Notes under the pieces: model-generated
The model's input: only the letters and a program-made list of their open reading frames with translations
The model's database searches: none
Told to the model about the DNA's origin: nothing
Source: Saprospiraceae bacterium
GTDB taxonomy: Bacteria; Bacteroidota; Bacteroidia; Chitinophagales; Saprospiraceae
Length of the DNA: 64,000 nucleotides
Direction: 5' to 3'
NCBI GenBank assembly: GCA_016713025.1
Contig: JADJPZ010000004.1
Span: forward strand, 2,914,001 to 2,978,000
Program-made: the position numbers and the translations under genes
Part shown: piece after piece, positions 43,915 through 53,790 of the stretch
Numbering within the stretch: position 1 is the stretch's first letter
How the letters are laid out: each line of letters starts with the position of its first letter

Positions 43915-44664
43915 ATGGACATGAATCTAAATATAAAGGTCTGGAGACAAAAAAATAACACATCAAAAGGCCAGTTTGAAACTTATCCCGTCAAAGCCAA
44001 TGAGCATATGTCTTTTCTTGAGATGCTGGATGTGCTCAATGAAGACCTGGTGAGTCAGAAAAAGGAACCTATTGCATTTGAACACGACTGCAGAGAAGGT
44101 ATTTGTGGTACCTGTAGCCTGGTGATCGATGGCCAGCCGCATGGACCAAATTCAGGTACTACCACTTGCCAGTTGCACATGAGGTTTTTCAAAGATGGGC
44201 AAACTATCGTTGTGGAGCCATACAGGGCTAAAGCATTTCCGGTACTCAAAGACCTTGTCGTAGACAGAGCATCCTTTGATCGTATCATTCAAGCCGGTGG
44301 CTATATCTCTGTCAATGCAGGTCAGGCACCGGATGGCAACTCACTACCTATAGGCAAGGACTATGCTGAGCGATCCTTTGAAGCGGCAGCTTGTATAGGT
44401 TGCGGCGCGTGTGTGGCAGCTTGTCCCAATGGATCAGCGATGCTTTTTACCTCTGCCAAAATTACCCACCTTGGCTTATTGCCTCAGGGCGAAGTGGAAG
44501 CGGACAGACGTGCACAGGCTATGGTTGCACAGATGGACAAAGAAGGATTTGGATTCTGCTCCAACATAGGTGCCTGCGAGGCAGAATGCCCGAAAGAAAT
44601 CAAATTAGACAACATCGCTTTCATGAACAGATCTTACTATAAGGCAGTGTTTAGTGGGGAGTAA
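43915..44664 (+). CDS. sdhB: Succinate dehydrogenase iron-sulfur subunit
   Basis: 249 aa. The 2Fe-2S cluster motif is CREGICGTCSLVIDG plus the later Cys in TTTCQLH; the 4Fe-4S motif is CIGCGACVAACPNGS; the 3Fe-4S site is FCSNIGACEAECPKEI. It carries electrons from FAD in SdhA to haem in SdhC. It is the last gene of the operon, 63 bp after sdhA, and is followed by a strong terminator. Confidence 0.96.
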   Translation: MDMNLNIKVWRQKNNTSKGQFETYPVKANEHMSFLEMLDVLNEDLVSQKKEPIAFEHDCREGICGTCSLVIDGQPHGPNSGTTTCQLHMRFFKDGQTIVVEPYRAKAFPVLKDLVVDRASFDRIIQAGGYISVNAGQAPDGNSLPIGKDYAERSFEAAACIGCGACVAACPNGSAMLFTSAKITHLGLLPQGEVEADRRAQAMVAQMDKEGFGFCSNIGACEAECPKEIKLDNIAFMNRSYYKAVFSGE

Positions 44665-44700
44665 GAGGAAGTAGTATCATCCTTTTAATAATAAACAGAA

Positions 44701-44742
44701 GCCCGAATTGCTGTGGGAGCAGTAGTTCGGGCTTTTTTTTTT
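44701..44742 (+). terminator. Rho-independent terminator of sdhCAB
   Basis: Stem GCCCGAA (44701-44707) with TTCGGGC (44726-44732), extendable by an inner TGCT/AGCA pair, followed by ten T. Confidence 0.93.
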
Positions 44743-45158
44743 GGATATCAATATAATACTAATATTCATAATTGAAATTTCATATTTTTCTGTTTTATAA
44801 TGAACTACTTTGGGTCAACTAATTTGTCTAAAAGTATGTTTTAAGTTTTTTTGGTAGTAAGTTGTAAATCTAGAAATGATGGATCTGATGATAAAATAAT
44901 AATCAGCGCATCAAGTGCTCTGACTAGATAAAGAACTTAATTAAATGTGTTTCTTTTTCAGAATATCTGTGTTAAAAATACTCGCCGTCCATAGAACATT
45001 TTTATCATTCAGTCTAAGCTGTGGTACGGAGCCCACAGTTCAGAGATAAAATCGTTTGCGAAGATTTCTTTACGCTCTTCTTCTTGATTTTCAAAAAAAT
45101 AACGCGTGGAATCATATGATGAAAATTAAAACATTTTATCTCGAATCTTTTGTAACTC
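44743..45158. other. intergenic between convergent units, no gene seen
   Basis: No coding pattern. CTGTGGTACGGAGCCCACAG at about 45020 is a short hairpin. TCTGACTAGATAA at about 44918 is shared with the 4.7 kb intergenic region; meaning unknown. Confidence 0.35.
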
Positions 45159-45192
45159 AAAAAAGGCCAGGCAGTTCCGAACTTACCTGGCC
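45159..45192 (-). terminator. Rho-independent terminator of the giant surface-protein gene
   Basis: On the minus strand a 7 bp stem (GGCCAGG/CCTGGCC, 45192-45165) with a 14 nt loop is followed by six T (45164-45159). It lies 74 bp after the stop of the last fragment. Confidence 0.85.
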
Positions 45193-45265
45193 TAAATATT
45201 TTAGTAAAACACTGCAAATAAGTGAACCTAAAATTTGAGAATAATCTTTATAAACCTTTGATTAC

Positions 45266-46144
45266 TTACTCAATCACTATCAATGGTTTGCTGGTCAGAA
45301 CACCATCCACATTGATCACAATGTAGTACATCCCTTTACCCAACTCTGATCCTGTATCCTGATATTTTATTACTTCTCCGTCAGAGACACTGTCTATGAT
45401 CTTACTTCTCAGCTTCTTGCCGGTACTATCATAGATATCTGCTGTCACTCTTTGTCCCTCTGATGCCTGGATTTCTATCGTATAGGCTCCTTTTGTTGGG
45501 TTTGGATATACTGTCAGCTTTCTACCTGTATTGTCTCTTTCTACTTTTATCGATAGTGGTCCATACATGCTTTCATTGCCATCATGATCCACTTGTCTCA
45601 AACGATACACGTAATCACCATTCCTGCTGATTTCTCTATCTGTAAGCTTGTACACATTGATCTCCGTACTATTTCCTTTTCCTTTTACACGACCTACTAC
45701 CTCAAAATCTCCCTTATTCACACTTCTTTCTATCTCAAAATAATCATTATTGACCTCTGTCATTGTTGTCCACGCAAGCTCATTGACATCATCAGTCTGA
45801 TTCCATCTTCCCGTAAAGTCTTTGAGTATTACAGGTAGAGCTTTTGATTTTATTCCGGCATCTATATCGGTTATTGTCACTGCATAGCCCACTGTAAATA
45901 GTAAGGTCGTCTGATTTGGAAAATCTATCACATCGCTATCTTTGGCATCATCTGATCCTTGATTAGGTGTTACAAAATCATAATTTTCAGGCTTATGTAC
46001 TTTTATAAAATATGTTCCCAATTGACATATTTCAAAATTGTAATATCCGTTTTTAGTGGCATCATTCGGATTTTGTTTGGTAAACATCGTTTGTACCGGC
46101 ACCGAAGGATTGTTAGTAGAATACAATTCGACCTTTACTCCCAC
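45266..46144 (-). CDS. Surface protein piece 5: last SdrD_B repeat and T9SS type A sorting domain
   Basis: 292 aa. It starts inside the tenth SdrD_B-like repeat (GVKVELYSTNN; ends TDIDAGIKS). Next comes a fibronectin-like segment typical before sorting signals (ELAWTTMTEVNNDYFEIERS, GDYVYRLRQVDHDG). The end (KLTVYPNPTKGAYTIEIQ to YYIVINVDGVLTSKPLIVIE) is a T9SS type A C-terminal domain, which directs export across the outer membrane and surface anchoring. The apparent GTG start at 46144 is an artefact of the frameshift. Confidence 0.85.
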   Translation of the reverse strand: MGVKVELYSTNNPSVPVQTMFTKQNPNDATKNGYYNFEICQLGTYFIKVHKPENYDFVTPNQGSDDAKDSDVIDFPNQTTLLFTVGYAVTITDIDAGIKSKALPVILKDFTGRWNQTDDVNELAWTTMTEVNNDYFEIERSVNKGDFEVVGRVKGKGNSTEINVYKLTDREISRNGDYVYRLRQVDHDGNESMYGPLSIKVERDNTGRKLTVYPNPTKGAYTIEIQASEGQRVTADIYDSTGKKLRSKIIDSVSDGEVIKYQDTGSELGKGMYYIVINVDGVLTSKPLIVIE

Positions 46145-49100
46145 TCATTCCTACATCTCCTGCATCCTGTACATCCTTTATACCTCCCTGGTCTACCCAA
46201 ACATAATCACCTACATTGGAACATCTGTAAAAGCCTGCGTCGATCGTTCTGTTATCCTCACCTGACACTAATAACTCCGGAGCCGCCGAGCCGCTTACGG
46301 GATCAGCATCGCTATCTGCTGCATCGTCCGGACTGGAATTCGATGGTGATGATTTATACGCCGAACCTGGTCTGACAAATGTCACTGTGTAAGTACCCGG
46401 TACCAGATTGGTAAATTCATACAAACCACTTGCATCGGTTGTCGTTGTCTTATTTACAGGTACTCCAAATACATCTGTTCCCGTAAGATTGACCGTCACG
46501 CCCTCAATTCCAGGCTCAAAGGCATCTTGTACTCCGTTGGCATTTCTATCCTCCCATACAAAGTTACCAATCTGCGCCAGTTTGTAATATCCTGCGTCTA
46601 TCGTTGTATTATTATCTCCTCCTGCCAGATTGACTACAGGACTCAATCCATTGACCGGATTGGCATCACTATCTTTGGTATCATTGCCCCCATATCTCTT
46701 GGTGTCACTATATAGCCATTTGGAGTATCAAACTTCACACTGTAACTTCCAGGTGTCAAGCCCGTAAAGCTGTATGATCCATTCGCTGCTGTGACTGTAA
46801 ACGCTTCCTGCATGCCGCTGCTATTGAACAATCTCACGGTTACTCCTCCTATTCCTGGCTCTCCTGCATCTTGTACGCCATTGGCATTCAAATCATGCCA
46901 TACAAAATCACCCAAACTCGCTCTCCTATAATAACCCGCATCGATAGTTGGGTTATTTTCGCCGCTACTTAGGGTCACTTGTTGTGATTTTCCTGTCGTC
47001 GTACTCGCATCACTGTCTTTGGTGTCATCACTGCCACTATCTCTGCTGGTGGTGGTATACCCATTTGGTGCTATGAAGTTGACTACATATACTACTCCTG
47101 GTCTTAGATTGGTAAACTGGTATTGTCCATTGGTGCCAGTTGTCGCATTTGGTACTAAAATATTGTTGATGTCTCTAGCTTGATTGCCTGCTGCATCTTC
47201 TAATCTCACCGTCACTCCAGCTATACCTGGCTCACCACTGTCTTGTACTCCATTGGCATTGCTATCTTCCCATACATAATCTCCTAAGCTTGCTGATTTC
47301 AAATAACCGGCATCTATGGTATTATTCGTCTCACCACTTTGTACGGTAACGGGCGCTGCTGCTCCTGTCGTGATACTCGCATCACTATCTTTGGTGTCAT
47401 CTCCTCCTTGGTCTGGTGTCGTCGTCACTGTATTGGCTGGTTTGGTAAACGTCACTGTGTAGGTGCCCGGTGCAAGGTTCGTAAACTGATAGCTTCCATT
47501 GGTACCCGTGGTTACGGTGATCGGTGTGATCGGTGTACCGTCTCCCTTAGTACCTGTCAAGGTCACGGTAACTCCTGCTATTCCTGGTTCGCCCGCATCC
47601 TGTATACCGTTACCGTTTTTGTCCTCCCATACAAAGTCACCTATCGTCGCTGGACGGTAATATCCTGCATCTATCGTTGGGTTATTTTGACCGCCTGTCA
47701 GCGTCACACCTGCAGCTTTACCTGTCGTAACATTAGCATCACTGTCTTTGGTATCATCACTTCCTCTGTCTGCGCTCGTCGGTTGATATCCCGTTGGTGC
47801 TGTAAATTTCACTACATACACGACTCCTGGTTTCAGGTTCGTAAATTGATACTGGCCATTGGTGCCTGTGGTTGTACCCGGTATGATATTGTTATTGATA
47901 TCTCTTGCTGGATTACCACTTGCATCTTCTAAGCTTACAGTCACTCCTGATATACCTGGCTCACCACTATCTTGTACGCCGTTGCCGTTTCTGTCTTCCC
48001 ATACATAATCTCCTAAGCTTGCTGGTCTGGTAACTCCCGCATCCACTGTGGTATTGTTTTGTCCACTTACTAAGGTGATGGCGGTGGTACTTCCTGTCGT
48101 AGGACTTGCATCACTGTCTTTGTCATCTGTTCCATTGTCTTGGCCTGTAAAAGCTGTTCCTGTCGGTTTGGTAAATGTAACCGTATATGTTCCTGGCTTC
48201 AGATTGGTAAAGCTATAGCTTCCATCTGGGCCTGTGGTCGTTGTCAGATTGACTGTCGTTCCATCTCCCGCTGTTCCAGTCAAGGTCACTGTGAGTCCGC
48301 TGATCCCTGGCTCTCCAGCGTCTTGTCTGCCATTGCCATTGGTATCATCCCACACAAAATCTCCAAGACTGGCTGGTTTGTAATATCCTGCGTCGATCGT
48401 CGGATTGTTTTGTCCACTTTCTAAAGTCACTCCTGGTGTTTTACCTGTGCTGGTGTTCGCATCACTGTCTTTGGTGTCGTCTCCGCCTCTGTCTGCACTG
48501 CTCGGTTGGTAACCACTCGGTGTGGTAAATTTTACTACATATACTACACCTGGTTTTAAGTTTGTAAACTGATATTGACCATTGGCACCTGTAGTCGTCG
48601 CAGTTATGATATTGTTATTGATATCTCTAGCTGGATTGCCACTTGCATCCTCCAACATCACTGTAACTCCCGGTATGCCGGGCTCACCACTGTCTTGTAC
48701 GCCATTGCCGTTTCTATCCTCCCATACATAATCTCCTAAACTCGCTGGCCTCAGTAAACCTGCATCTATCGTCAAATTAGTTTGACCTGCGCCTAAGTTA
48801 ATCGCTCCTGTCGTATTGCTGCCTACTAAAATATCACTATCCGTGTTATCATTTCCACTATTTGGTGTGGTGACGCTATATCCTGTCGGTGGTGTCACTC
48901 GCACATAGTATGTGCCCGGAGGCAGATTATCAAATTCGTATGCACCTGTACTACTCGTGGTCGTGGTTCGAATGACGTTATTGTTTTGATCCAACAACTG
49001 TACAGTAACACCTGAGATTCCCAGTTCTCCGCTGTCTTGCTGTCCATTACCATTTTTATCTTCCCATACAAAATCTCCGATCTTGCCATTTGGAACATAA

Positions 49101-49432
49101 CCTGCATCGACTGTTGGATTATTGTCACCCGGATTGAGTGTGTAATTTTGGGTTCTTCCATTGGTTACATTGGCATCACTGTCTTTGGTATCATCTGACG
49201 TGTTGGCGATCGTTCTGCTATATCCTGTAACTGCTCCAAACTCCACATAATAAGTTCCTGCACATACTTCAAACTCATAAAATCCTTGGCCATTCGTCGT
49301 CGTTTGGGCCACCTCTACATTGGATGTATTGAATAGTTTTACTGGGACGCTTCCTAAGCCTGGCTCGTTCGTGTCTTGGATTCCATTAGCATTGTCATCT
49401 CTCCATACGAAGTTACCGATTTTTGCTTTTGG
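45850..49432 (-). repeat. Tandem SdrD_B-like coding repeats (10 units)
   Basis: Ten units of about 340-380 bp. Units are recognised by G-N/D-F/Y-V-W at the start and TIDAG or TVDAG at the end. Two alternating sequence types indicate growth by duplication of unit pairs. Confidence 0.85.
46113..46646 (-). CDS. Surface protein piece 4: end of SdrD_B repeat 8, repeat 9 and start of repeat 10
   Basis: 177 aa fragment. It opens with the end of one repeat (SPVVNLAGGDNNTTIDAGYY), then holds a full repeat (QIGNFVWEDRNANGVQDAFE to NRTIDAGFY) and the start of the next (VGDYVWVDQGGIKDVQDAGD). It has no signal peptide. Both ends are frameshift junctions: the left joins 46643-49906 at a G5 run, the right joins 45266-46144 at a G3 run. 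It is not an independent gene. Confidence 0.8.
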   Translation of the reverse strand: MSPVVNLAGGDNNTTIDAGYYKLAQIGNFVWEDRNANGVQDAFEPGIEGVTVNLTGTDVFGVPVNKTTTTDASGLYEFTNLVPGTYTVTFVRPGSAYKSSPSNSSPDDAADSDADPVSGSAAPELLVSGEDNRTIDAGFYRCSNVGDYVWVDQGGIKDVQDAGDVGMSGSKGRIVFY

Positions 49433-49906
49433 TTGTACCGTCACATTGACAAAGTCCGTATCGGTACATCCTGTTGAGGCTACTACTACGACTCTATATT
49501 GCGTATTGCTTGTAGGACTTACTAATGGGTTTTGTTGTGTGCTGCTGATAGTACTGCTTGGTGGTACTGTCCAGATGACTCCCGATATTGTCGCTCCTGC
49601 GGGTGGTGTCGCTGTAGGGGTACCTCCTATTTGTACACTGTTGCCAAGACATACTGTCTTATCCTGTCCTGCATCTGCAATAGGATTCAAATTAACATTC
49701 ACATCTACAGTGATTTGTCTGCTCACTGCACATCCGTTTAACGTCGCAGTTAATGTATATACTATATCAAATGGTGGCGTAGATAGTGGTCTCGCTACGG
49801 TATTACTATTCAAAAACAAATTTGGCGTCCATTGGAAGGTGGCTCCCGGGCTTACCTGATTGGCATCGTTTGGATTGGGTCCGATCTGGACAGTTCCTCC
49901 TCGCAT
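46643..49906 (-). CDS. Surface protein piece 3: Ig-like segment plus eight SdrD_B-like repeats
   Basis: 1087 aa fragment. The first about 160 residues are Ig-like/PKD-like segments (ADAGQDKTVCLGNSVQIGG). Then come SdrD_B-like repeats of about 110-120 residues, each starting LGDYVWEDRNGNGVQDSGEP-like and ending NPTIDAGYY-like. Such domains are calcium-bound rigid rods in Gram-positive adhesins; the DxNxNGxxD pattern is preserved here. Repeats 3, 5 and 7 share an EDASGNPARDINNNI insert, while 4 and 6 share LTGT, giving an A-B-A-B-A order. The ATG at 49906 is accidental; the frame continues from piece 2. Confidence 0.85.
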   Translation of the reverse strand: MRGGTVQIGPNPNDANQVSPGATFQWTPNLFLNSNTVARPLSTPPFDIVYTLTATLNGCAVSRQITVDVNVNLNPIADAGQDKTVCLGNSVQIGGTPTATPPAGATISGVIWTVPPSSTISSTQQNPLVSPTSNTQYRVVVVASTGCTDTDFVNVTVQPKAKIGNFVWRDDNANGIQDTNEPGLGSVPVKLFNTSNVEVAQTTTNGQGFYEFEVCAGTYYVEFGAVTGYSRTIANTSDDTKDSDANVTNGRTQNYTLNPGDNNPTVDAGYVPNGKIGDFVWEDKNGNGQQDSGELGISGVTVQLLDQNNNVIRTTTTSSTGAYEFDNLPPGTYYVRVTPPTGYSVTTPNSGNDNTDSDILVGSNTTGAINLGAGQTNLTIDAGLLRPASLGDYVWEDRNGNGVQDSGEPGIPGVTVMLEDASGNPARDINNNIITATTTGANGQYQFTNLKPGVVYVVKFTTPSGYQPSSADRGGDDTKDSDANTSTGKTPGVTLESGQNNPTIDAGYYKPASLGDFVWDDTNGNGRQDAGEPGISGLTVTLTGTAGDGTTVNLTTTTGPDGSYSFTNLKPGTYTVTFTKPTGTAFTGQDNGTDDKDSDASPTTGSTTAITLVSGQNNTTVDAGVTRPASLGDYVWEDRNGNGVQDSGEPGISGVTVSLEDASGNPARDINNNIIPGTTTGTNGQYQFTNLKPGVVYVVKFTAPTGYQPTSADRGSDDTKDSDANVTTGKAAGVTLTGGQNNPTIDAGYYRPATIGDFVWEDKNGNGIQDAGEPGIAGVTVTLTGTKGDGTPITPITVTTGTNGSYQFTNLAPGTYTVTFTKPANTVTTTPDQGGDDTKDSDASITTGAAAPVTVQSGETNNTIDAGYLKSASLGDYVWEDSNANGVQDSGEPGIAGVTVRLEDAAGNQARDINNILVPNATTGTNGQYQFTNLRPGVVYVVNFIAPNGYTTTSRDSGSDDTKDSDASTTTGKSQQVTLSSGENNPTIDAGYYRRASLGDFVWHDLNANGVQDAGEPGIGGVTVRLFNSSGMQEAFTVTAANGSYSFTGLTPGSYSVKFDTPNGYIVTPRDMGAMIPKIVMPIRSMD

Positions 49907-52900
49907 ACTGGATAATTGGCCTGTGTATTGAGATATACACCCGCTTTTACCAAAATAGCTTTAGTGTAAGTATTACTACAATTGTCTTTCGTTACCGTAA
50001 GGGTTACTGTTCTTGATGTATTCTGATATGTACTTGCCCATTTGATGCTTTCTGTTGGATCATTGGCATCTCCGTCTAAACTTGTACCGCCATCAAAGGT
50101 CCATGCATAGGTTGCTCCTGATACCACAGGACTAGCATTAAACACTGCGTATTCATCTACACATATCTCATTAGGACCTGTAAGTCCTGATGAAGGAAGT
50201 GGTGTAACGGTCACTATGGCTTGTGCACTGTTGGTACAGCCATTGGCTCCTGTTACTGTAACGGTGTAGGTTGTTGTTATCACTGGGTTTACAGTGATAC
50301 TTGCTGTCGTCGCGTTGGTGCTCCATCTGTATGTACCGTTGCCTGTAGCTGTGAGTGTTGTACTGGTACCATTACATATCGTTTTGTTTCCTCCCGCATT
50401 CGCCGTAGGGATATCAGTATCTTGTGTAACATTTGTACTCGACGATGCTGTACAGCCATTTTGAGTGTCCGTGACAGTCACTCTATATGTGCCTGCGATC
50501 GAGACATTGTTTTCTCTTGATGTGGCTGTATATCCTGATGGACCGCTCCACGCATAGGTATACGTCGTGACATTTGGAAATGCTCTGATCGTCACACTGT
50601 TATCTATACAAGTCAGTGGGCCTCCGATATTGTCGGCGCTTGCATTTGGCACACTTTTATTTTCTGATACTGTCGTGGTCGCTAAGGATGTACATCCATT
50701 GCTATTATTGGTAACTGTAACGGTATAGGTACCAGCCGTTGTTACTATTTTTGTTCTATTGGTACCACCACCACTCCATAGATATGTTACTCCTGTTGCT
50801 GGATTAGCTGTCAAGGTTACACTTGTTTTGAGACAGGTTAACGGTCCATCATTACTTGCACTCGAGTTTGGAGTGCTGGTATCACCTGTCACAGTTGTGG
50901 TCGCAACAGCTGTACAACCGTTTGTAGTGCTGGTAACTGTTACTGTATAGGTACCTGCTGTAGTCACTGCTTTTGTCCTTAAATTTCCGCCACCGCTCCA
51001 TGCATAAGTCACTCCTGTAGCAGGGTTTGCTGTCATTGTTACTATTGTTTTGGCGCAACTTAAAGGACCATCATTGCTGGCGCTTCCAGTCGGCGTTGTA
51101 ATGTCTTGATTAACCGTTGTTGTGGCTGTTGCACTACATCCATTGCTTGGATTGGTTACAGTTACATTATACACGCCTGGTGTGCTTACTACATTCGTCC
51201 GACTTGTAGCTGCATAGCCACTTGGTCCTCCCCAATTATAAGTATATGTTATATCATTTGGGAATGCTCTGATCGTGACACTAGTTGTAGTACACGTTAA
51301 TGGTCCGCCTATGTTATCTGCTGTTGCAGTTGGTACTGTAACATCTTGTGATACAGTCGTCGTCGCTGTCGCTGTACATCCACTTGTTGTATTTGTTACT
51401 GTCACTTTATAGGTACCTGGTGCTGTCACTACTTTCGTAGCCGCAGTGCCACCGCCTGACCATGCATATGTACCTCCTCCTGTCGCTGTAAGGGTCACAC
51501 TTGTCTTGGTACATGTCAATGGGCCATTATTACTTGCGCTTGCAGTTGGTACTGTGATGTTTTGCGCTACTGTTGTCGTTGCTACCGCTGTACATCCACT
51601 TGTTGTATTGGTTACTGTTACTGTATATGTACCCGGCGCTGTCACTACTTTTGTAGCCGCAGTACCACCACCTGACCAAGCATAGGTACCGCCGCCCGTC
51701 GCTGTCAAGGTTACACTGGTTTTGGTACATGTCAATGGACCATCATTATTGGCTGTTGCACTTGGTGCTGTATTATTTTGTGCTACTGTTGTCGTCGCTA
51801 CTGCCGTACATCCACTTGTTGTATTTGTCACCGTTACTGTATACGTACCCGGCGCCGTCACTACTTTTGTAGTCGCAGTACCACCGCCTGACCATGCATA
51901 GGTACCTCCGCCTGTTGCTGTTAGCGTTACACTGGTCTTTGTACAGGTCAGTGGGCCATCATTGCTGGCTGTTGCTGTAGGTACTGTATTGTTTTGTGCT
52001 ACTGTTGTCGTCGCTACTGCCGTACATCCACTTGTTGTATTGGTTACTGTTACTGTATAAGTGCCGGGAGTTGTTACTGTCTTGGTAGCTAATGCTCCGC
52101 CACCACTCCACAAGTATGTACCACCACCTGTTGCAGTAAGCGTTACACTGGTTTTGGTACATGTCAATGGACCATCGTTGTTGGCCGTTGGTGTAGGTAC
52201 TGTGATGTTTTGAGCTACTGTTGTCGTAGCTAATGCTGTACATCCATTACTTGAAGTTACCGTTACTGTATATGTACCTGGTGCTGTCACTACTTTCGTA
52301 GCTGCATTACCGCCACCTGACCATGCATACGTGCCTCCGCCTGTCGCCGTCAGGGTTACACTGGTTTTGGTACAGGTCAGTGGGCCATCATTTGATGCGG
52401 AGCCTGTAGGTGGAGCATTATTAACATTTACAGTTGTCTGAGCTGTTTCATAGCATCCGCTGGATATATTAGTCACTGTCACGGTATAGGTGCCCCCGGT
52501 TGTAACTGTTTTTGTCTGATTGGTGCCACCTCCTGACCATAAATATGTAACTCCTGTCGATGGTTGCGCTGTTAGGACTACCGAAGTTTTGATACAGGTG
52601 AGCGGACCATCATTTGAAACTCCAGGGGTTGGTTTTGTTTTATTTTCTGTCACTGTCGTAGAACTTGATGTGGTACAACCATTCGATGCAGTAACAGTCA
52701 CTGTATAAGTACCAGCAGTAGATACTACTTTTGTTCTAGATGTACCGCCAAAACTCCATACATAGCTCATTCCTGATGGATTCGCAGTCAAGGTCACACT
52801 TGTTTTTGTACAGGTCAATGGGCCATCGTTTGTAGCTGACCCTGATAATGTATTTACCGTCACCGCAAAACTACCCACAGCAGTACACCCTTTGCTGTCC

Positions 52901-53754
52901 GTTACTGTAATAGTGTAGGTTGCATCCGTTGCAGGAAGAGACTTTTGATTTCCAGTTCCTAAGCCACAACACCAATTGTAAGAAGTGTAAGGCGGTGTTC
53001 CTCCTGTCGCATTTACAATCTTGGTATAGTTACCTCCTGCACATACTTCGTCGCTGGCAGGACTGAAATTCAATTGTGGGTTGACTGTCACTGTAACCTG
53101 ATCTGATGCTGTACAGTTGTTGGCATCTGTCACTGTCACTGTATAGTTATTTGTTGGATTGGTCAATGGACCTCTGATGGCTCCATTTGCTTTTCCATCA
53201 CTCCATGTATAAGTGTAGGGTGAAGTACCGCCACTTGCTATAGCTGTCAATGTTGTAGATTGGTTGTAACATATTGTTTTGTCAGCTCCTGCATTTACAG
53301 TGAGTGGCGTTAATGTGATAGGTGACAGATTAAATACTAAATCTCCTAACAAGTATTCAAACCAAATGCCCCCTCCCATACTACTATTTAAAGCATTCGC
53401 TCCTGTTCCTATTTGCAATGGATGATTCAGTGCTTCTCCAGGATTTGTTACAGTGTATGTTTTTCCCGAATTAGTGCCTGTGCCGCACATTTTAAGTTCA
53501 AATGTATTGTAAAATGTCCAATTGCCAGGATTTGAAGCACACCCAGCCACAGGAGTCCACGGACTTGCAGGTGTGCCTGTGGTTTTTTGAGATCCACTAA
53601 GCTCAATTTTAAATCCCAAGGACAAATCAACATTACCAAGTGTTCCATTATTCTTTACTAATTCCATAACCCCTTTTAATGTGCCGTCAGCATATTCAAT
53701 AATTCTGGCATTCGTTCCTGGTTTGATTTGATAGTTTATTCCATCAAGCAACAA
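49852..53754 (-). CDS. Surface protein piece 2: beta domain and 11 tandem Ig-like repeats
   Basis: 1300 aa fragment. Residues 1-145 repeat the fold of the end of piece 1 (YADGTLKGVMELVKNNG, PLQIGTGANALNSS). A SprB/PKD-like section follows (YTYTWSDGKANGAI, YTVTVTDANNCTASD). Then come 11 Ig-like units of about 71 residues, each with NDGPLTCTKTSVTLTA, a YAWSGGG core and GTYTVTVTNTTSGCTA; the two Cys per unit could form a disulfide. Units 8 and 11 are a longer variant (NIGGPLTC, GPSGYTATSR). The end (SGATYAWTFDGG) leads into piece 3. Upstream of the ATG the frame is open to a TAA at 53791, so the start shown is arbitrary. Confidence 0.85.
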   Translation of the reverse strand: MLLDGINYQIKPGTNARIIEYADGTLKGVMELVKNNGTLGNVDLSLGFKIELSGSQKTTGTPASPWTPVAGCASNPGNWTFYNTFELKMCGTGTNSGKTYTVTNPGEALNHPLQIGTGANALNSSMGGGIWFEYLLGDLVFNLSPITLTPLTVNAGADKTICYNQSTTLTAIASGGTSPYTYTWSDGKANGAIRGPLTNPTNNYTVTVTDANNCTASDQVTVTVNPQLNFSPASDEVCAGGNYTKIVNATGGTPPYTSYNWCCGLGTGNQKSLPATDATYTITVTDSKGCTAVGSFAVTVNTLSGSATNDGPLTCTKTSVTLTANPSGMSYVWSFGGTSRTKVVSTAGTYTVTVTASNGCTTSSSTTVTENKTKPTPGVSNDGPLTCIKTSVVLTAQPSTGVTYLWSGGGTNQTKTVTTGGTYTVTVTNISSGCYETAQTTVNVNNAPPTGSASNDGPLTCTKTSVTLTATGGGTYAWSGGGNAATKVVTAPGTYTVTVTSSNGCTALATTTVAQNITVPTPTANNDGPLTCTKTSVTLTATGGGTYLWSGGGALATKTVTTPGTYTVTVTNTTSGCTAVATTTVAQNNTVPTATASNDGPLTCTKTSVTLTATGGGTYAWSGGGTATTKVVTAPGTYTVTVTNTTSGCTAVATTTVAQNNTAPSATANNDGPLTCTKTSVTLTATGGGTYAWSGGGTAATKVVTAPGTYTVTVTNTTSGCTAVATTTVAQNITVPTASASNNGPLTCTKTSVTLTATGGGTYAWSGGGTAATKVVTAPGTYKVTVTNTTSGCTATATTTVSQDVTVPTATADNIGGPLTCTTTSVTIRAFPNDITYTYNWGGPSGYAATSRTNVVSTPGVYNVTVTNPSNGCSATATTTVNQDITTPTGSASNDGPLSCAKTIVTMTANPATGVTYAWSGGGNLRTKAVTTAGTYTVTVTSTTNGCTAVATTTVTGDTSTPNSSASNDGPLTCLKTSVTLTANPATGVTYLWSGGGTNRTKIVTTAGTYTVTVTNNSNGCTSLATTTVSENKSVPNASADNIGGPLTCIDNSVTIRAFPNVTTYTYAWSGPSGYTATSRENNVSIAGTYRVTVTDTQNGCTASSSTNVTQDTDIPTANAGGNKTICNGTSTTLTATGNGTYRWSTNATTASITVNPVITTTYTVTVTGANGCTNSAQAIVTVTPLPSSGLTGPNEICVDEYAVFNASPVVSGATYAWTFDGGTSLDGDANDPTESIKWASTYQNTSRTVTLTVTKDNCSNTYTKAILVKAGVYLNTQANYPVCEEELSRSDPIQTMPIR
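50405..52850 (-). repeat. Tandem Ig-like coding repeats, about 213 bp period (11 units)
   Basis: Units 3-7 (roughly 51400-52420) differ by only a few substitutions at DNA level; outer units are more diverged. This gradient suggests recent unequal recombination or gene conversion in the centre. Confidence 0.85.
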
Positions 53755-53790
53755 AACAAGCGGTAAATTTCTTTGTGGGGATTCGAAGGT

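Noticed and set aside
44880..44940. TCTGACTAGATAA shared with about 4726
   Set aside because: A 13 bp match with no similar flanks; chance or a degraded element cannot be separated.
47339..47932. Long plus-strand open frame opposite the SdrD_B repeats
   Set aside because: It is Cys/Arg-rich and mirrors the repeat periodicity of the minus-strand gene, so it is a shadow of the coding repeats.
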